DNA of 64,000 bases from the NCBI GenBank assembly GCA_021414085.1, contig JAIOPC010000010.1, positions 124,001 to 188,000 of the forward strand, given 5' to 3'. The notes below the pieces were generated by a model. That model did not search any database. It was not told the origin of the DNA and was given only the letters and a program-made list of their open reading frames with translations. Each line of letters starts with the position of its first letter. Within the stretch, counting starts at the first letter, position 1. Positions 1 to 6,688 of this stretch are shown here, one piece after another. This DNA is from Actinomycetes bacterium. GTDB lineage: Bacteria > Actinomycetota > Acidimicrobiia > Acidimicrobiales > Ilumatobacteraceae. The position numbers and the translations under genes are program-made.

Positions 1-363
1 GCTCGCCAGCTGGATCAGGTTGCGATAGCCCTCGTTGTTCTCCGCCAGCAGAGTGAGGTGGTAATAGAGCTTCTTGCCGCCCTCGGTGTCGCCACCCGAG
101 TCGTCGACTCGCCCACGGCGCGCTGGCCGCTCGTGACGACTGTCGTAGGCCATGTACGCCTCGGTGCCGATGATCGGCTTCACGCCCTGCTCGCGGCACT
201 CCTTGTAGAAGTCGAGGACGCCGTACATGTTGCCGTGATCGGTGATACCCAGACCCGGCTGGCCGTCCTGAACGGCCTTCGCGACGAGCTCGTCGAGTCG
301 GGCTGCACCATCGAGCATCGAGAACTCGGTGTGAACGTGCAGGTGGGTGAACGAGTCGCCCAC
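1..363 (-). CDS. dnaE: DNA polymerase III alpha subunit, N-terminal part (cut by window edge)
   Basis: This is the first 121 codons of the replicative DNA polymerase alpha subunit; the rest lies outside the window. The start is a GTG with AAGGAGG about 8 bases upstream. The visible part is the PHP domain: residues about 6-16 read FTHLHVHTEFS with the metal-binding HxH, followed by GITDHGNMYGVLDFY and PIIGTEAY, all typical of bacterial DnaE. In the family the PHP domain precedes the palm, thumb and fingers. It may act as a proofreading exonuclease in actinobacterial DnaE1, but too little is visible to judge DnaE1 versus DnaE2; the complete HxH favours DnaE1. Confidence 0.93.
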   Translation of the reverse strand, partial: MGDSFTHLHVHTEFSMLDGAARLDELVAKAVQDGQPGLGITDHGNMYGVLDFYKECREQGVKPIIGTEAYMAYDSRHERPARRGRVDDSGGDTEGGKKLYYHLTLLAENNEGYRNLIQLAS

Positions 364-499
364 GGGCGCGAACCTCCTTGACGGCAGAGCGTGGAACTAA
401 CCGACTTAAGTGACCAACTAACTAACTAACTACAGCAATGTGATTCGTGACCCTACCGCGAAAAGTACCCGCCCAGAAATGGGGTCTGGTGAGAGGCGA
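364..499. other. dnaE upstream region with AACT tandem repeat
   Basis: This 136-base gap between the dnaE start and the stop of the proteasome activator gene holds four tandem copies of AACT (416-431). It must contain the dnaE promoter, but I do not see a convincing -35/-10 pair. Confidence 0.4.
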
Positions 500-991
500 T
501 TAGAGGTAGGTACCGGGGCGTTCGGTCGCTTCCATCGGCTCGCGGCCCGATGGCATACCAGGAGGCAGCTGACGCATCTGCTCTAGCTGCTGGCGTGCGG
601 CTAGCTGTTGGGCGAACAGCGTGGCCTGAATGCCGTGGAAGAGACCCTCCAGCCAGCCGACCAGCTGGGCCTTGGCGACGCGCAGCTCGCCGTCGGATGG
701 CACGACGCCATCCTTAAACGGCAGCGCCAGCATGTGCAGTTCCTGAGCAAGATCAGGTGACAGCGCGTCGCTGACTTCAACGATCGAGCGCTCGTAGATC
801 TCCGCCAACCTTTCGCGGCTGGCCTCGTCGAGCGGGCTCTGCCGCACCTCTTCAAGCAGCTGCTTCACCATCGAACCGATGCGCATCACTTTGGCCGGCT
901 CGGTCACAGTCTCGTTTGCGGCGACCTCGGTCGGCTCGGCAGCAACCGACTGCGTCGGTTCCGCGTTAGGCATCTTGCTCTCGTCAGTCAT
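500..991 (-). CDS. bpa: Bacterial proteasome activator (Bpa/PafE-like)
   Basis: A 163-residue protein matching the Bpa (PafE) family, which forms a ring that opens the 20S proteasome gate without ATP and feeds it damaged or unfolded proteins. The N-terminal 30 residues are an acidic disordered tail. The conserved core begins RIGSMVKQLLEEVRQSPLDE and contains the long helices around VAKAQLVGWLEGLFHGIQ. The C-terminus ends in PGTYL; the mycobacterial family ends in GQYL, whose last residues dock into the proteasome alpha pockets, so the penultimate Tyr-Leu is kept. A longer frame extends upstream, but the Met at residue 1 here begins the conserved family sequence and lies 11 bases after the preceding gene's stop, consistent with an operon. 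It implies that the organism has a 20S proteasome. Confidence 0.85.
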   Translation of the reverse strand: MTDESKMPNAEPTQSVAAEPTEVAANETVTEPAKVMRIGSMVKQLLEEVRQSPLDEASRERLAEIYERSIVEVSDALSPDLAQELHMLALPFKDGVVPSDGELRVAKAQLVGWLEGLFHGIQATLFAQQLAARQQLEQMRQLPPGMPSGREPMEATERPGTYL

Positions 992-1002
992 GGCGCTCAG
1001 TC

Positions 1003-2124
1003 TTACTGCTCGTTTCCAAATGCCAACAGCGGCACCAGCATTTCTGCTGATGTCAGCGATCCGTGCCGGCATACGAGTGGATAGGGGCCGCTGTCGTCGG
1101 GGTCGTGGAAGCTGATCGGCTGATGTGGCACTAGCGCTACGTCGCCGAAGCGAGCGGCGACAGGTTGGCTGACGACTGGACCGAACCAGCCTGCCGCGAT
1201 CAGCTCCGCCCGACTGTGCACCCAAGCCGTATCGCTATGGTGCTCTTTCGCCGCCGCGAGCAGATCGTCGGCGGCGCCTGGCTTGGCGTGCAACCAACGG
1301 AACCGCCCCTCGCCGCTTTGATCGCGCGTCAGTTTCATCACGTCGGCGTGTGGCGAGATGATGCGATCGCTGACGTCGACCTGGCCGTGATCCGCGGTCA
1401 CGAGCAGCACGGCACCTGGCGGTAGCAGTTCGATCAGATCCGCCACCATCCGGTCGGCGGCGCGCAGCTCGGCGTCGTAGAACTCGCCGAAGCCGCGCTC
1501 GTGAGCGATCTTGTCGACGCCGTCGTAGTACGCGTACACCAGTCGATCGCCGCGGCGCAGGTGGTGACCGACGATCAGCGGCAGGCTCGATGCCGCTCGC
1601 CAACCGACCTGCTCGGACCCGCGCAGATGTGCTTCGGTGAACGCAGTCGCCTCGAGCTCGGCTTTGCTGACGACCGCGACGCGTTCTCCCATGAACGGCT
1701 CGAATGGTTGCGTCTCCGACGGCGCGAACTTTCGGCGCAGATCTCCACGATCGCCATGCCAACGCAAAACGTTCAGTACCTCGCCCGCAAGCTCCATCCG
1801 GTACCCCACCAACCCGTGCTCTCCCGGCGTGAGGCCCGTTGTGATGGAGGTCAGCGCCGTCGCGGTTGTCGATGGCGTCACCGTCGTGATCGGCCCGCCC
1901 TGCATCGCTGCCAGCGTCGGAGCTATCGCGGCTCGTTCGCGGAGTTGTTCCCAGCCGAGCCCGTCGAGCACGAGCAGCACGAACTGATTTGCTCCCGTGG
2001 CGACAGCGGGAAACCACGCGGGTAGCCGTGCACCAGAGCGCCCGCCTGGTGGAGCGAGCAGCGCCGGCACAATCCCACGCACGTTGGCGCCGTTGTATTG
2101 AGGAAGGGTCGGTTTCAGGCTCAC
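1003..2124 (-). CDS. Alkaline phosphatase-superfamily nucleotide pyrophosphatase/phosphodiesterase
   Basis: A 373-residue protein of the type I phosphodiesterase/nucleotide pyrophosphatase family. The two-metal site is recognisable: LLVLDGLG (first metal Asp), TTVTPSTTATALTSITTG with the catalytic Thr, DGVDKIAHERG, LLVTADHGQVDV and the late CRHGS histidine. Members hydrolyse phosphodiester or pyrophosphate bonds; the substrate cannot be read from sequence. No signal peptide or membrane segment is visible, so it is probably cytoplasmic. The start is GTG, and it lies just upstream of the proteasome activator gene on the same strand (11-base gap), so the two are probably co-transcribed. It is divergent from the Rrf2 regulator across 36 bases. 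Confidence 0.85.
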   Translation of the reverse strand: MSLKPTLPQYNGANVRGIVPALLAPPGGRSGARLPAWFPAVATGANQFVLLVLDGLGWEQLRERAAIAPTLAAMQGGPITTVTPSTTATALTSITTGLTPGEHGLVGYRMELAGEVLNVLRWHGDRGDLRRKFAPSETQPFEPFMGERVAVVSKAELEATAFTEAHLRGSEQVGWRAASSLPLIVGHHLRRGDRLVYAYYDGVDKIAHERGFGEFYDAELRAADRMVADLIELLPPGAVLLVTADHGQVDVSDRIISPHADVMKLTRDQSGEGRFRWLHAKPGAADDLLAAAKEHHSDTAWVHSRAELIAAGWFGPVVSQPVAARFGDVALVPHQPISFHDPDDSGPYPLVCRHGSLTSAEMLVPLLAFGNEQ

Positions 2125-2148
2125 AAGCTCACGGTCCCACTATGGCAC

Positions 2149-2154
2149 TACGCT
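2149..2154 (+). promoter_or_regulatory. -10 element of a leaderless promoter for the Rrf2 gene
   Basis: TACGCT lies 6 bases before the GTG start at 2161, a TANNNT-to-start spacing typical of leaderless actinobacterial mRNAs. No Shine-Dalgarno is present. Confidence 0.5.
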
Positions 2155-2160
2155 GGCCCT

Positions 2161-2634
2161 GTGCGTGTTTCCAGTAAGGGCGACTATGCGTGTCGGGCAC
2201 TGCTTTCGTTGGCGCTGCACGACGAGCAGACGGCGCCGACATCGGTGCGCGACATCGCCGAGCGCACCGCGCTTCCGCAGCCCTACCTGGAACAGATCTT
2301 GCTCGCGCTGAAGGGCGCGGGGCTGGTGCGATCCAAGCGTGGTGTTGGCGGCGGGTACGTGCTCGCCCGTCAGCCCGACCAGATTCGCATTAGCGAGATT
2401 CTCAGCGCGGTCGACGGGCCGATCACCTTGGGCGACTTTGGCGAGCCGCACCAAGACGGTGCGTGCGATCACGAGGGCCAGTGCGTGCTGCTGGCGATCT
2501 GGAAGGCATCCGGCGAACACATGCGCCAGATCCTCGACGGATTCACATTGCAAACGGTGGCCGATGCGGCACGTGGCGTCGCACCATGGCCCAACGCATT
2601 GGCCGAAGCCGGCCTCGCACCCCTCCGCTCGTAA
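2161..2634 (+). CDS. Rrf2-family transcriptional regulator
   Basis: A 157-residue Rrf2-family DNA-binding protein. The winged helix is clear: SSKGDYACRALLSLAL, then TSVRDIAERTALPQPYLEQIL and LVRSKRGVGGGYVLAR. Family members such as IscR, NsrR and RsrR sense Fe-S status, nitric oxide or redox state through a three-cysteine cluster site. Here a CDHEGQC pair is kept, but the third cysteine expected about 7 residues later is absent, so cluster ligation would be atypical. The GTG at 2161 is preferred over an upstream TTG because it begins the family sequence and follows a -10-like hexamer. The target genes are unknown; it is divergent from the phosphodiesterase/proteasome activator operon. Confidence 0.85.
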   Translation: MRVSSKGDYACRALLSLALHDEQTAPTSVRDIAERTALPQPYLEQILLALKGAGLVRSKRGVGGGYVLARQPDQIRISEILSAVDGPITLGDFGEPHQDGACDHEGQCVLLAIWKASGEHMRQILDGFTLQTVADAARGVAPWPNALAEAGLAPLRS

Positions 2635-2680
2635 CACCTTCTCGGCTGAGCGAGCAGAAGTGGAAATTCACGGCTTGAAG

Positions 2681-2711
2681 TTGCAATTGTCGCTGGTACG
2701 AACTAGAGTTC
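2681..2711 (+). promoter_or_regulatory. Promoter with LexA-type palindrome upstream of the DUF222/HNH gene
   Basis: TTGCAA (2681-2686) and TAGAGT (2704-2709) are separated by 17 bases. The palindrome CGAACtagaGTTCT (2699-2712) covers the -10, and its GAAC-N4-GTTC core is the actinobacterial SOS-box pattern. Binding would block the promoter. In mycobacteria several 13E12/DUF222-HNH genes are LexA targets, which supports the reading. The predicted 5' leader is about 85 bases. Confidence 0.5.
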
Positions 2712-2802
2712 TCATTCTCGCTTCCCCGAGAACCTAGCGTCGCTCTGCTTGTTAGGAGAGCGTCCTCAAATCGTGTGAGTTCCGTTCGGGAGGTGATGTC
2801 GC

Positions 2803-3981
2803 GTGCAACGTGCACAGTTCATGCAGCTCTACAACACTGCCGTCGCAGCCGACGCCACCACTACCGATCGTGGTGTGGTCGTCGAGGCGATCGGTGCGGT
2901 CACCCGCATGGTTGCCTGGTGTGAGGCCCAGCAGCTCGCTTACGCCCAAGCGTTGGCGAACATGGGGGCGATGCCCGAAGACGTGATGGCCACGGCATCA
3001 CGCAGCGACGCTCGCGATGTGGAACGCATCGTCAAACGCGCCAACACCGCTTCCAAGGCGCCAACGTTCGGTACCGCGCTCGCTGCCGGCGACGTTGCCG
3101 CTGGTCACCTCGATCAGCTTGGCCTCAGCCTGCGTCGGCTAGAACCCGACCAACAAGCATCGCTGCTCGCGGATGAGCCGCGACTGTTGGCGCTCGCCAC
3201 GAAGTCCACGCCTGACGAGTTCGCCCGCGCGCTGCGCGCCGAAGAACGACGGCTGGCAACCGACGACGGCATGGCCCGCCTCCAACAACAACAGCGCGCA
3301 GTGCGCCTACGCCGCCGTGTCGACATGCAAACAGGCATGAACATTTTCACGCTCGCCCTCGACCCAGTGGCCGGGTTGAAGTTGTACAACCAAATCAAAG
3401 CTGCCACCGAAGCTCTGTTCCACGACAAGACCCCCGACCTGTGCCCCAGCGACCCGATCGAGAAGCAAGCCTTCCTCGCCGCCCACGCACTACTGAACAT
3501 CATCGAGGGCAAAGGCATCAAACTGGGCACACCCGAGATCGTCGTCGTGGTCGACACCACCGCACCCGACGCCACCGGAGCCCCGACAGTGGATTGGGGA
3601 CTCCCTGTCGAGACCCCACACCGCGTACTCCTCGATTTCTTCGGTATCGCCGACGTACACACCGTCGTCGTCCGCAACGGCGTCGTGATCCACGCACCAG
3701 GCGAAATCAACCTCGGCCGCACCACCCGCCTCGCGAACCGTGCACAACGCCGTGCGCTACGCGCCACCTATGCGACATGTGCGATACCCGGCTGCGCCAC
3801 GCGCTTCGATCACTGCAAAATCCACCACATCAAATGGTGGCGCAACGGCGGGCTCACCGACCTCCACAACCTGCTCCCATCTGCATCCGCCACCACGCAC
3901 TCGTGCACACCGGAGGCTGGAACCTGCACCTCGCACCCGACCGCACACTCACCATCACCCTCCCCGACCAAACCACCATGA
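2803..3981 (+). CDS. DUF222/HNH endonuclease (13E12-repeat family), frameshifted at its 3' end
   Basis: A GTG-started frame of 392 codons encoding a DUF222 domain (about residues 1-300) followed by an HNH nuclease motif: CAIPGCATRFDHCKIHHIKWW, then GGLTDLHNLLP. The C-terminal 35 residues are Ser/Thr/Pro-rich nonsense. The +1 frame continues the true family end (ICIRHHALVHTGGWNLHLAP and onward) to a TGA at 4011-4013. One C missing from the CCC run at 3876-3878 would explain this, so the last conserved histidine of the HNH motif is out of frame. It is either a real inactivating mutation or an assembly error. Such genes are multicopy in actinobacteria and often look mobile or degenerate; the function is not established. 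GGGAGG sits 9 bases before the start. Confidence 0.75.
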   Translation: MQRAQFMQLYNTAVAADATTTDRGVVVEAIGAVTRMVAWCEAQQLAYAQALANMGAMPEDVMATASRSDARDVERIVKRANTASKAPTFGTALAAGDVAAGHLDQLGLSLRRLEPDQQASLLADEPRLLALATKSTPDEFARALRAEERRLATDDGMARLQQQQRAVRLRRRVDMQTGMNIFTLALDPVAGLKLYNQIKAATEALFHDKTPDLCPSDPIEKQAFLAAHALLNIIEGKGIKLGTPEIVVVVDTTAPDATGAPTVDWGLPVETPHRVLLDFFGIADVHTVVVRNGVVIHAPGEINLGRTTRLANRAQRRALRATYATCAIPGCATRFDHCKIHHIKWWRNGGLTDLHNLLPSASATTHSCTPEAGTCTSHPTAHSPSPSPTKPP

Positions 3982-4030
3982 CCACCGGCCCACCCAAACG
4001 GCGCGCGGCATGAGCGGCGGTACGGAGCAT

Positions 4031-4945
4031 TCAGGCCAGAGCAGCCTCAACTTCCGCGAGATCGGCGGGCAGTGGGGATTCGAACTTCAGGTGCTCGCCC
4101 GTGACCGGATGGGTGAGCTCGAGCGCTGCTGCATGCAGGAACGGGCGCGGTGGCGAAATGCCGGTGCGCACTCCCCCATACGACGCGTCGCCGACCACCG
4201 GGTGGCCGATAGCGGCGAGGTGGACACGAATCTGGTGCGTGCGCCCCGTCTCGAGCCGACACTCCAGCGCGGCGGCCGCGGTGGGCGTGACGTATTCCTT
4301 CAGCACCCGATAGCGCGTGCGCGCCGCCTTGCCAGCAACCACCACCGCCATCTTCATCGGGTCGCGAATGTCGCGACCGATCGGGGCGTCAATCACACCG
4401 TTCTGATTGTCGGGGTGACCCCACACCAACGCCCGATACACGCGGCCAACATCGTGCGCGGCCAGCGCTGCGACAAGTGCGTGATAGGCGCGCTCCGTCC
4501 GGGCAACGGCCAGCAAACCCGACGTGCCGACGTCGAGGCGGTGAACGATTCCGGGTCGGTGCGATTCGCCAACGTCGGCGATCTCGGGAAACTGAGCGAG
4601 CAACCCGTTCACCAGCGTTCCGTTCTGGTTTCCGGCACCGGGGTGCACAACCAACCCGGCAGGCTTATCGACCACGATCAGGTCGTCGTCGACGTACACA
4701 ACGGTGAACTGCACGGTGGCGTCCGCTTCCGGCGCAGGGATGCTGGGCACCAACGACTCATCGATGACGACGATTTGCCCCTCGCGTACGCGCCCTTTAC
4801 CGACGAGCAGCGGTTCGCCATCGAGATGTACTCCACCAGCGGCGATTACTGCCGCCGCGTCGCTTCGGCTGCAGTCAATGATCAACGCGACGATGCGATC
4901 CAGGCGTTCGCCCGCCAGTGCCGCAGGAATCTGTTCTGTGATCAC
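4031..4945 (-). CDS. rluD: RluA/RluD-family 23S rRNA pseudouridine synthase
   Basis: A 304-residue protein that isomerises uridines to pseudouridine in large-subunit rRNA. An N-terminal S4-like RNA-binding segment (ERLDRIVALII, then AGGVHLDGEPL) precedes the catalytic domain. That domain carries VVDKPAGLVVHPG, the signature HRLDVGTSGLL with the catalytic Asp, LETGRTHQIRVHL and HAAALELTHP. The start is the GTG overlapping the lspA stop (GTGA), which removes 31 junk codons from the longer frame. The lspA-rluD order is a common bacterial pair. The exact uridines modified cannot be read, so RluD rather than RluC is inferred from the S4 domain and neighbourhood. Confidence 0.88.
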   Translation of the reverse strand: MITEQIPAALAGERLDRIVALIIDCSRSDAAAVIAAGGVHLDGEPLLVGKGRVREGQIVVIDESLVPSIPAPEADATVQFTVVYVDDDLIVVDKPAGLVVHPGAGNQNGTLVNGLLAQFPEIADVGESHRPGIVHRLDVGTSGLLAVARTERAYHALVAALAAHDVGRVYRALVWGHPDNQNGVIDAPIGRDIRDPMKMAVVVAGKAARTRYRVLKEYVTPTAAAALECRLETGRTHQIRVHLAAIGHPVVGDASYGGVRTGISPPRPFLHAAALELTHPVTGEHLKFESPLPADLAEVEAALA

Positions 4946-5472
4946 GAGTCGGGCGCGTGCGCGAACAGTGACCACAGCACGAAGATCGCACCGCCGACAT
5001 TCACCGCGATGTCGGCGATGTTGAAGATCGGAAACCACTGGAAGTCGATGAAGTCAACAACCGATCCGCGCAACCACGCATCGCCGCGGAAGATCCGGTC
5101 GATCAGATTGCCGATCGCTCCCCCGAGCACGAAGCCTGCGGCCACCGCAACCACCTTCTGTGGCTGCTTGCGCACCGTTGCAACGACGAACCCTGCAACC
5201 GCCAACGCGAGCACGCCGATGATCGGCCCCATGTCGCGGCCCTTGGAAAACGCCATGCCGCTGTTGAAGGTGAGGTTCCACTGCAGCGTCCAGACGACGT
5301 GGTGCGGCGGCTCGCCGCTGAGCGCGTTGAGCGCCCAGTGCTTCGTCACCTGGTCGAGCACGACGATGACCGCCGCGAGCGTCAGGCACAGCCGCAATCG
5401 CTTGCTGGCAACAGTGCGTTGGGCTGTCGATGCCACCGCTTCGACGTCGGCAGCCTGCTCGCCCTCGGTCAC
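4942..5472 (-). CDS. lspA: Signal peptidase II (prolipoprotein signal peptidase)
   Basis: A 176-residue inner-membrane aspartyl protease that cleaves signal peptides from lipoproteins after lipid attachment. Four membrane segments are visible. The catalytic aspartates lie in GAIGNLIDRIFRG and FNIADIAVNVG, and the conserved NLTFNSGMAFS follows the first membrane helix. The GTG start overlaps the preceding gene's stop (GTGA), and its own stop overlaps the rluD start in the same way, so it is translationally coupled on both sides. The first 30 residues are a charged, probably cytoplasmic tail. Confidence 0.93.
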   Translation of the reverse strand: MTEGEQAADVEAVASTAQRTVASKRLRLCLTLAAVIVVLDQVTKHWALNALSGEPPHHVVWTLQWNLTFNSGMAFSKGRDMGPIIGVLALAVAGFVVATVRKQPQKVVAVAAGFVLGGAIGNLIDRIFRGDAWLRGSVVDFIDFQWFPIFNIADIAVNVGGAIFVLWSLFAHAPDS

Positions 5473-6278
5473 AGACGGCCGATCCCGCCGACCTTCTCTT
5501 CCACCAATACCGTCGCCCACGGAATCGCTTCCAGTCGGTCGCGAGGGATTGGACGAGCCGACTCGATTGAGTAACCGTACGCGCCGGTCTTCAAGCGCTC
5601 GAGCGCACCATCGATGTCGGCCACTGTCTGCCGCGCCTGGGCGCCAAGCGCAATGTCGCGCTCACGCTCGACGACCATGGTGTCGCCTTCGCCACCCTCA
5701 TCGTCGAACTGCACGTCGCCCATCTCTTGCTCTTCGATGATTTGCGTGGCTTCTGCCTCCAACCGCACTGCTTGGCCAAGCACCGAGGCGCGTTCGTCGA
5801 GCAACAAGGCGCGCTGCGACGTCAGCCACTTCGCGTCGAAGTCTTTGGTGTAGGCAATGCCGTCTTTTGTCACACCCTTGATCGGCGGACGCTGCGGCGG
5901 CGGCGGAGCAACCTTCTTCGGTGCTGCCTTGCGCTCCGGAGCACGAGGTGCTGGGGCCGCGGCCGCTACTCGTGGGGCTGGAACGAACTTGGCCGGAGCA
6001 GCCTTCTTCGGGGCGGCAGCCGGCTTCTTTGCGGCAGCCTTCTTGGCGGGCGACTTTTTTGCCGCCTTCTTCACGGCCGCCTTCTTCACGGCCGCTTTCT
6101 TGGCAGGAGCCTTCTTCGCTGGGCTTTTGGCCGGAGCCTTCTTCGCCGGAGCCTTCTTGGCGGGCTTTTTGGCCGCGGCCTTCTTCGGCGGCGCCTTCTT
6201 CGCAGGTGCCTTCTTCGCTGTTTTCTTGGCCGGAGCCTTTTTGGCCGGCTTCTTTGCTGGTTTCTTCGCCGTGGCCAT
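5469..6278 (-). CDS. DksA/TraR-like protein with Lys/Ala/Pro-rich tail and no zinc-finger cysteines
   Basis: A 269-residue protein in two parts. Residues about 1-125 are a histone H1-like tail of KKAPAKK-type repeats, likely to bind nucleic acid through charge. Residues about 145-269 match the TraR/DksA fold: a coiled-coil region (LLLDERASVLGQAVRLEAEA), then GAYGYSIES and IPRDRLEAIPWATVLVEEK. In canonical DksA the last segments carry four zinc-binding cysteines; here the first pair is Ser-Ser and the second pair is also gone. A zinc-independent fold is therefore expected. GGAGG lies upstream of the ATG. It heads the lspA-rluD operon. The target, RNA polymerase or DNA, is inference. Confidence 0.82.
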   Translation of the reverse strand: MATAKKPAKKPAKKAPAKKTAKKAPAKKAPPKKAAAKKPAKKAPAKKAPAKSPAKKAPAKKAAVKKAAVKKAAKKSPAKKAAAKKPAAAPKKAAPAKFVPAPRVAAAAPAPRAPERKAAPKKVAPPPPQRPPIKGVTKDGIAYTKDFDAKWLTSQRALLLDERASVLGQAVRLEAEATQIIEEQEMGDVQFDDEGGEGDTMVVERERDIALGAQARQTVADIDGALERLKTGAYGYSIESARPIPRDRLEAIPWATVLVEEKVGGIGRL

Positions 6279-6391
6279 GACAGCTGATCCTCCGTGTAGA
6301 GCGCCTAAAGCGGTGGGCGCTGGTTTCTCGTTCGCCGCAGGGCCGAGATGATACCGCTCGCTGGCAGGCAGCGTGCCGATCACTGGTCGAG

Positions 6392-6688
6392 CTAGCTCAG
6401 CAGGTCTTCGAGCCGGCGGCGAAGCTCGGCGGCCGGTAGCGCCACCAGGATCTGTTTCGACCGCCCCGAGTGGCCCGCAATCAACTCGACCTCGCGAATC
6501 TTCACCTGTAGCGCTCCTGCAACGACTCGCAGCACTTCCTCGTTCGCGCGGCCATCAACCGGCGGACTACACACCCGAACCTTCAGTGATTCCCCCTGCA
6601 ACCCGACCACCTTGGCCGCCGAGGCTCCGGGAATCACGCGCACGAGCAAGATTGCTCCGTCGGGGTGCTCGCGAACGCAGTCGATCAC
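6392..6688 (-). CDS. DUF167 (YggU-family) protein
   Basis: A 98-residue small basic protein of the DUF167/YggU family, with the characteristic [33 protein letters not shown] and [11 protein letters not shown] segments. Structures exist for the family but the biochemical role is unknown. Its GTG start overlaps the ileS stop (GTGA), so it is translated as the last gene of an ileS operon. A 113-base gap without features separates it from the DksA/TraR-like gene. Confidence 0.85.
   Translation of the reverse strand: MIDCVREHPDGAILLVRVIPGASAAKVVGLQGESLKVRVCSPPVDGRANEEVLRVVAGALQVKIREVELIAGHSGRSKQILVALPAAELRRRLEDLLS

Noticed and set aside
416-431. AACT repeat as a regulator site
   Set aside because: Only four copies of a 4-base unit; slippage is the simplest explanation.
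3740-5740. Plus-strand open frame of 666 codons
   Set aside because: It runs across the HNH gene end and antisense to rluD and lspA; no family sequence, and the minus-strand genes are well supported.
5727-6351. Repetitive plus-strand frames (Gly/Leu/Arg- or Ala/Gly/Phe-rich)
   Set aside because: They are the complement of the Lys/Ala/Pro tail of the DksA/TraR-like gene.
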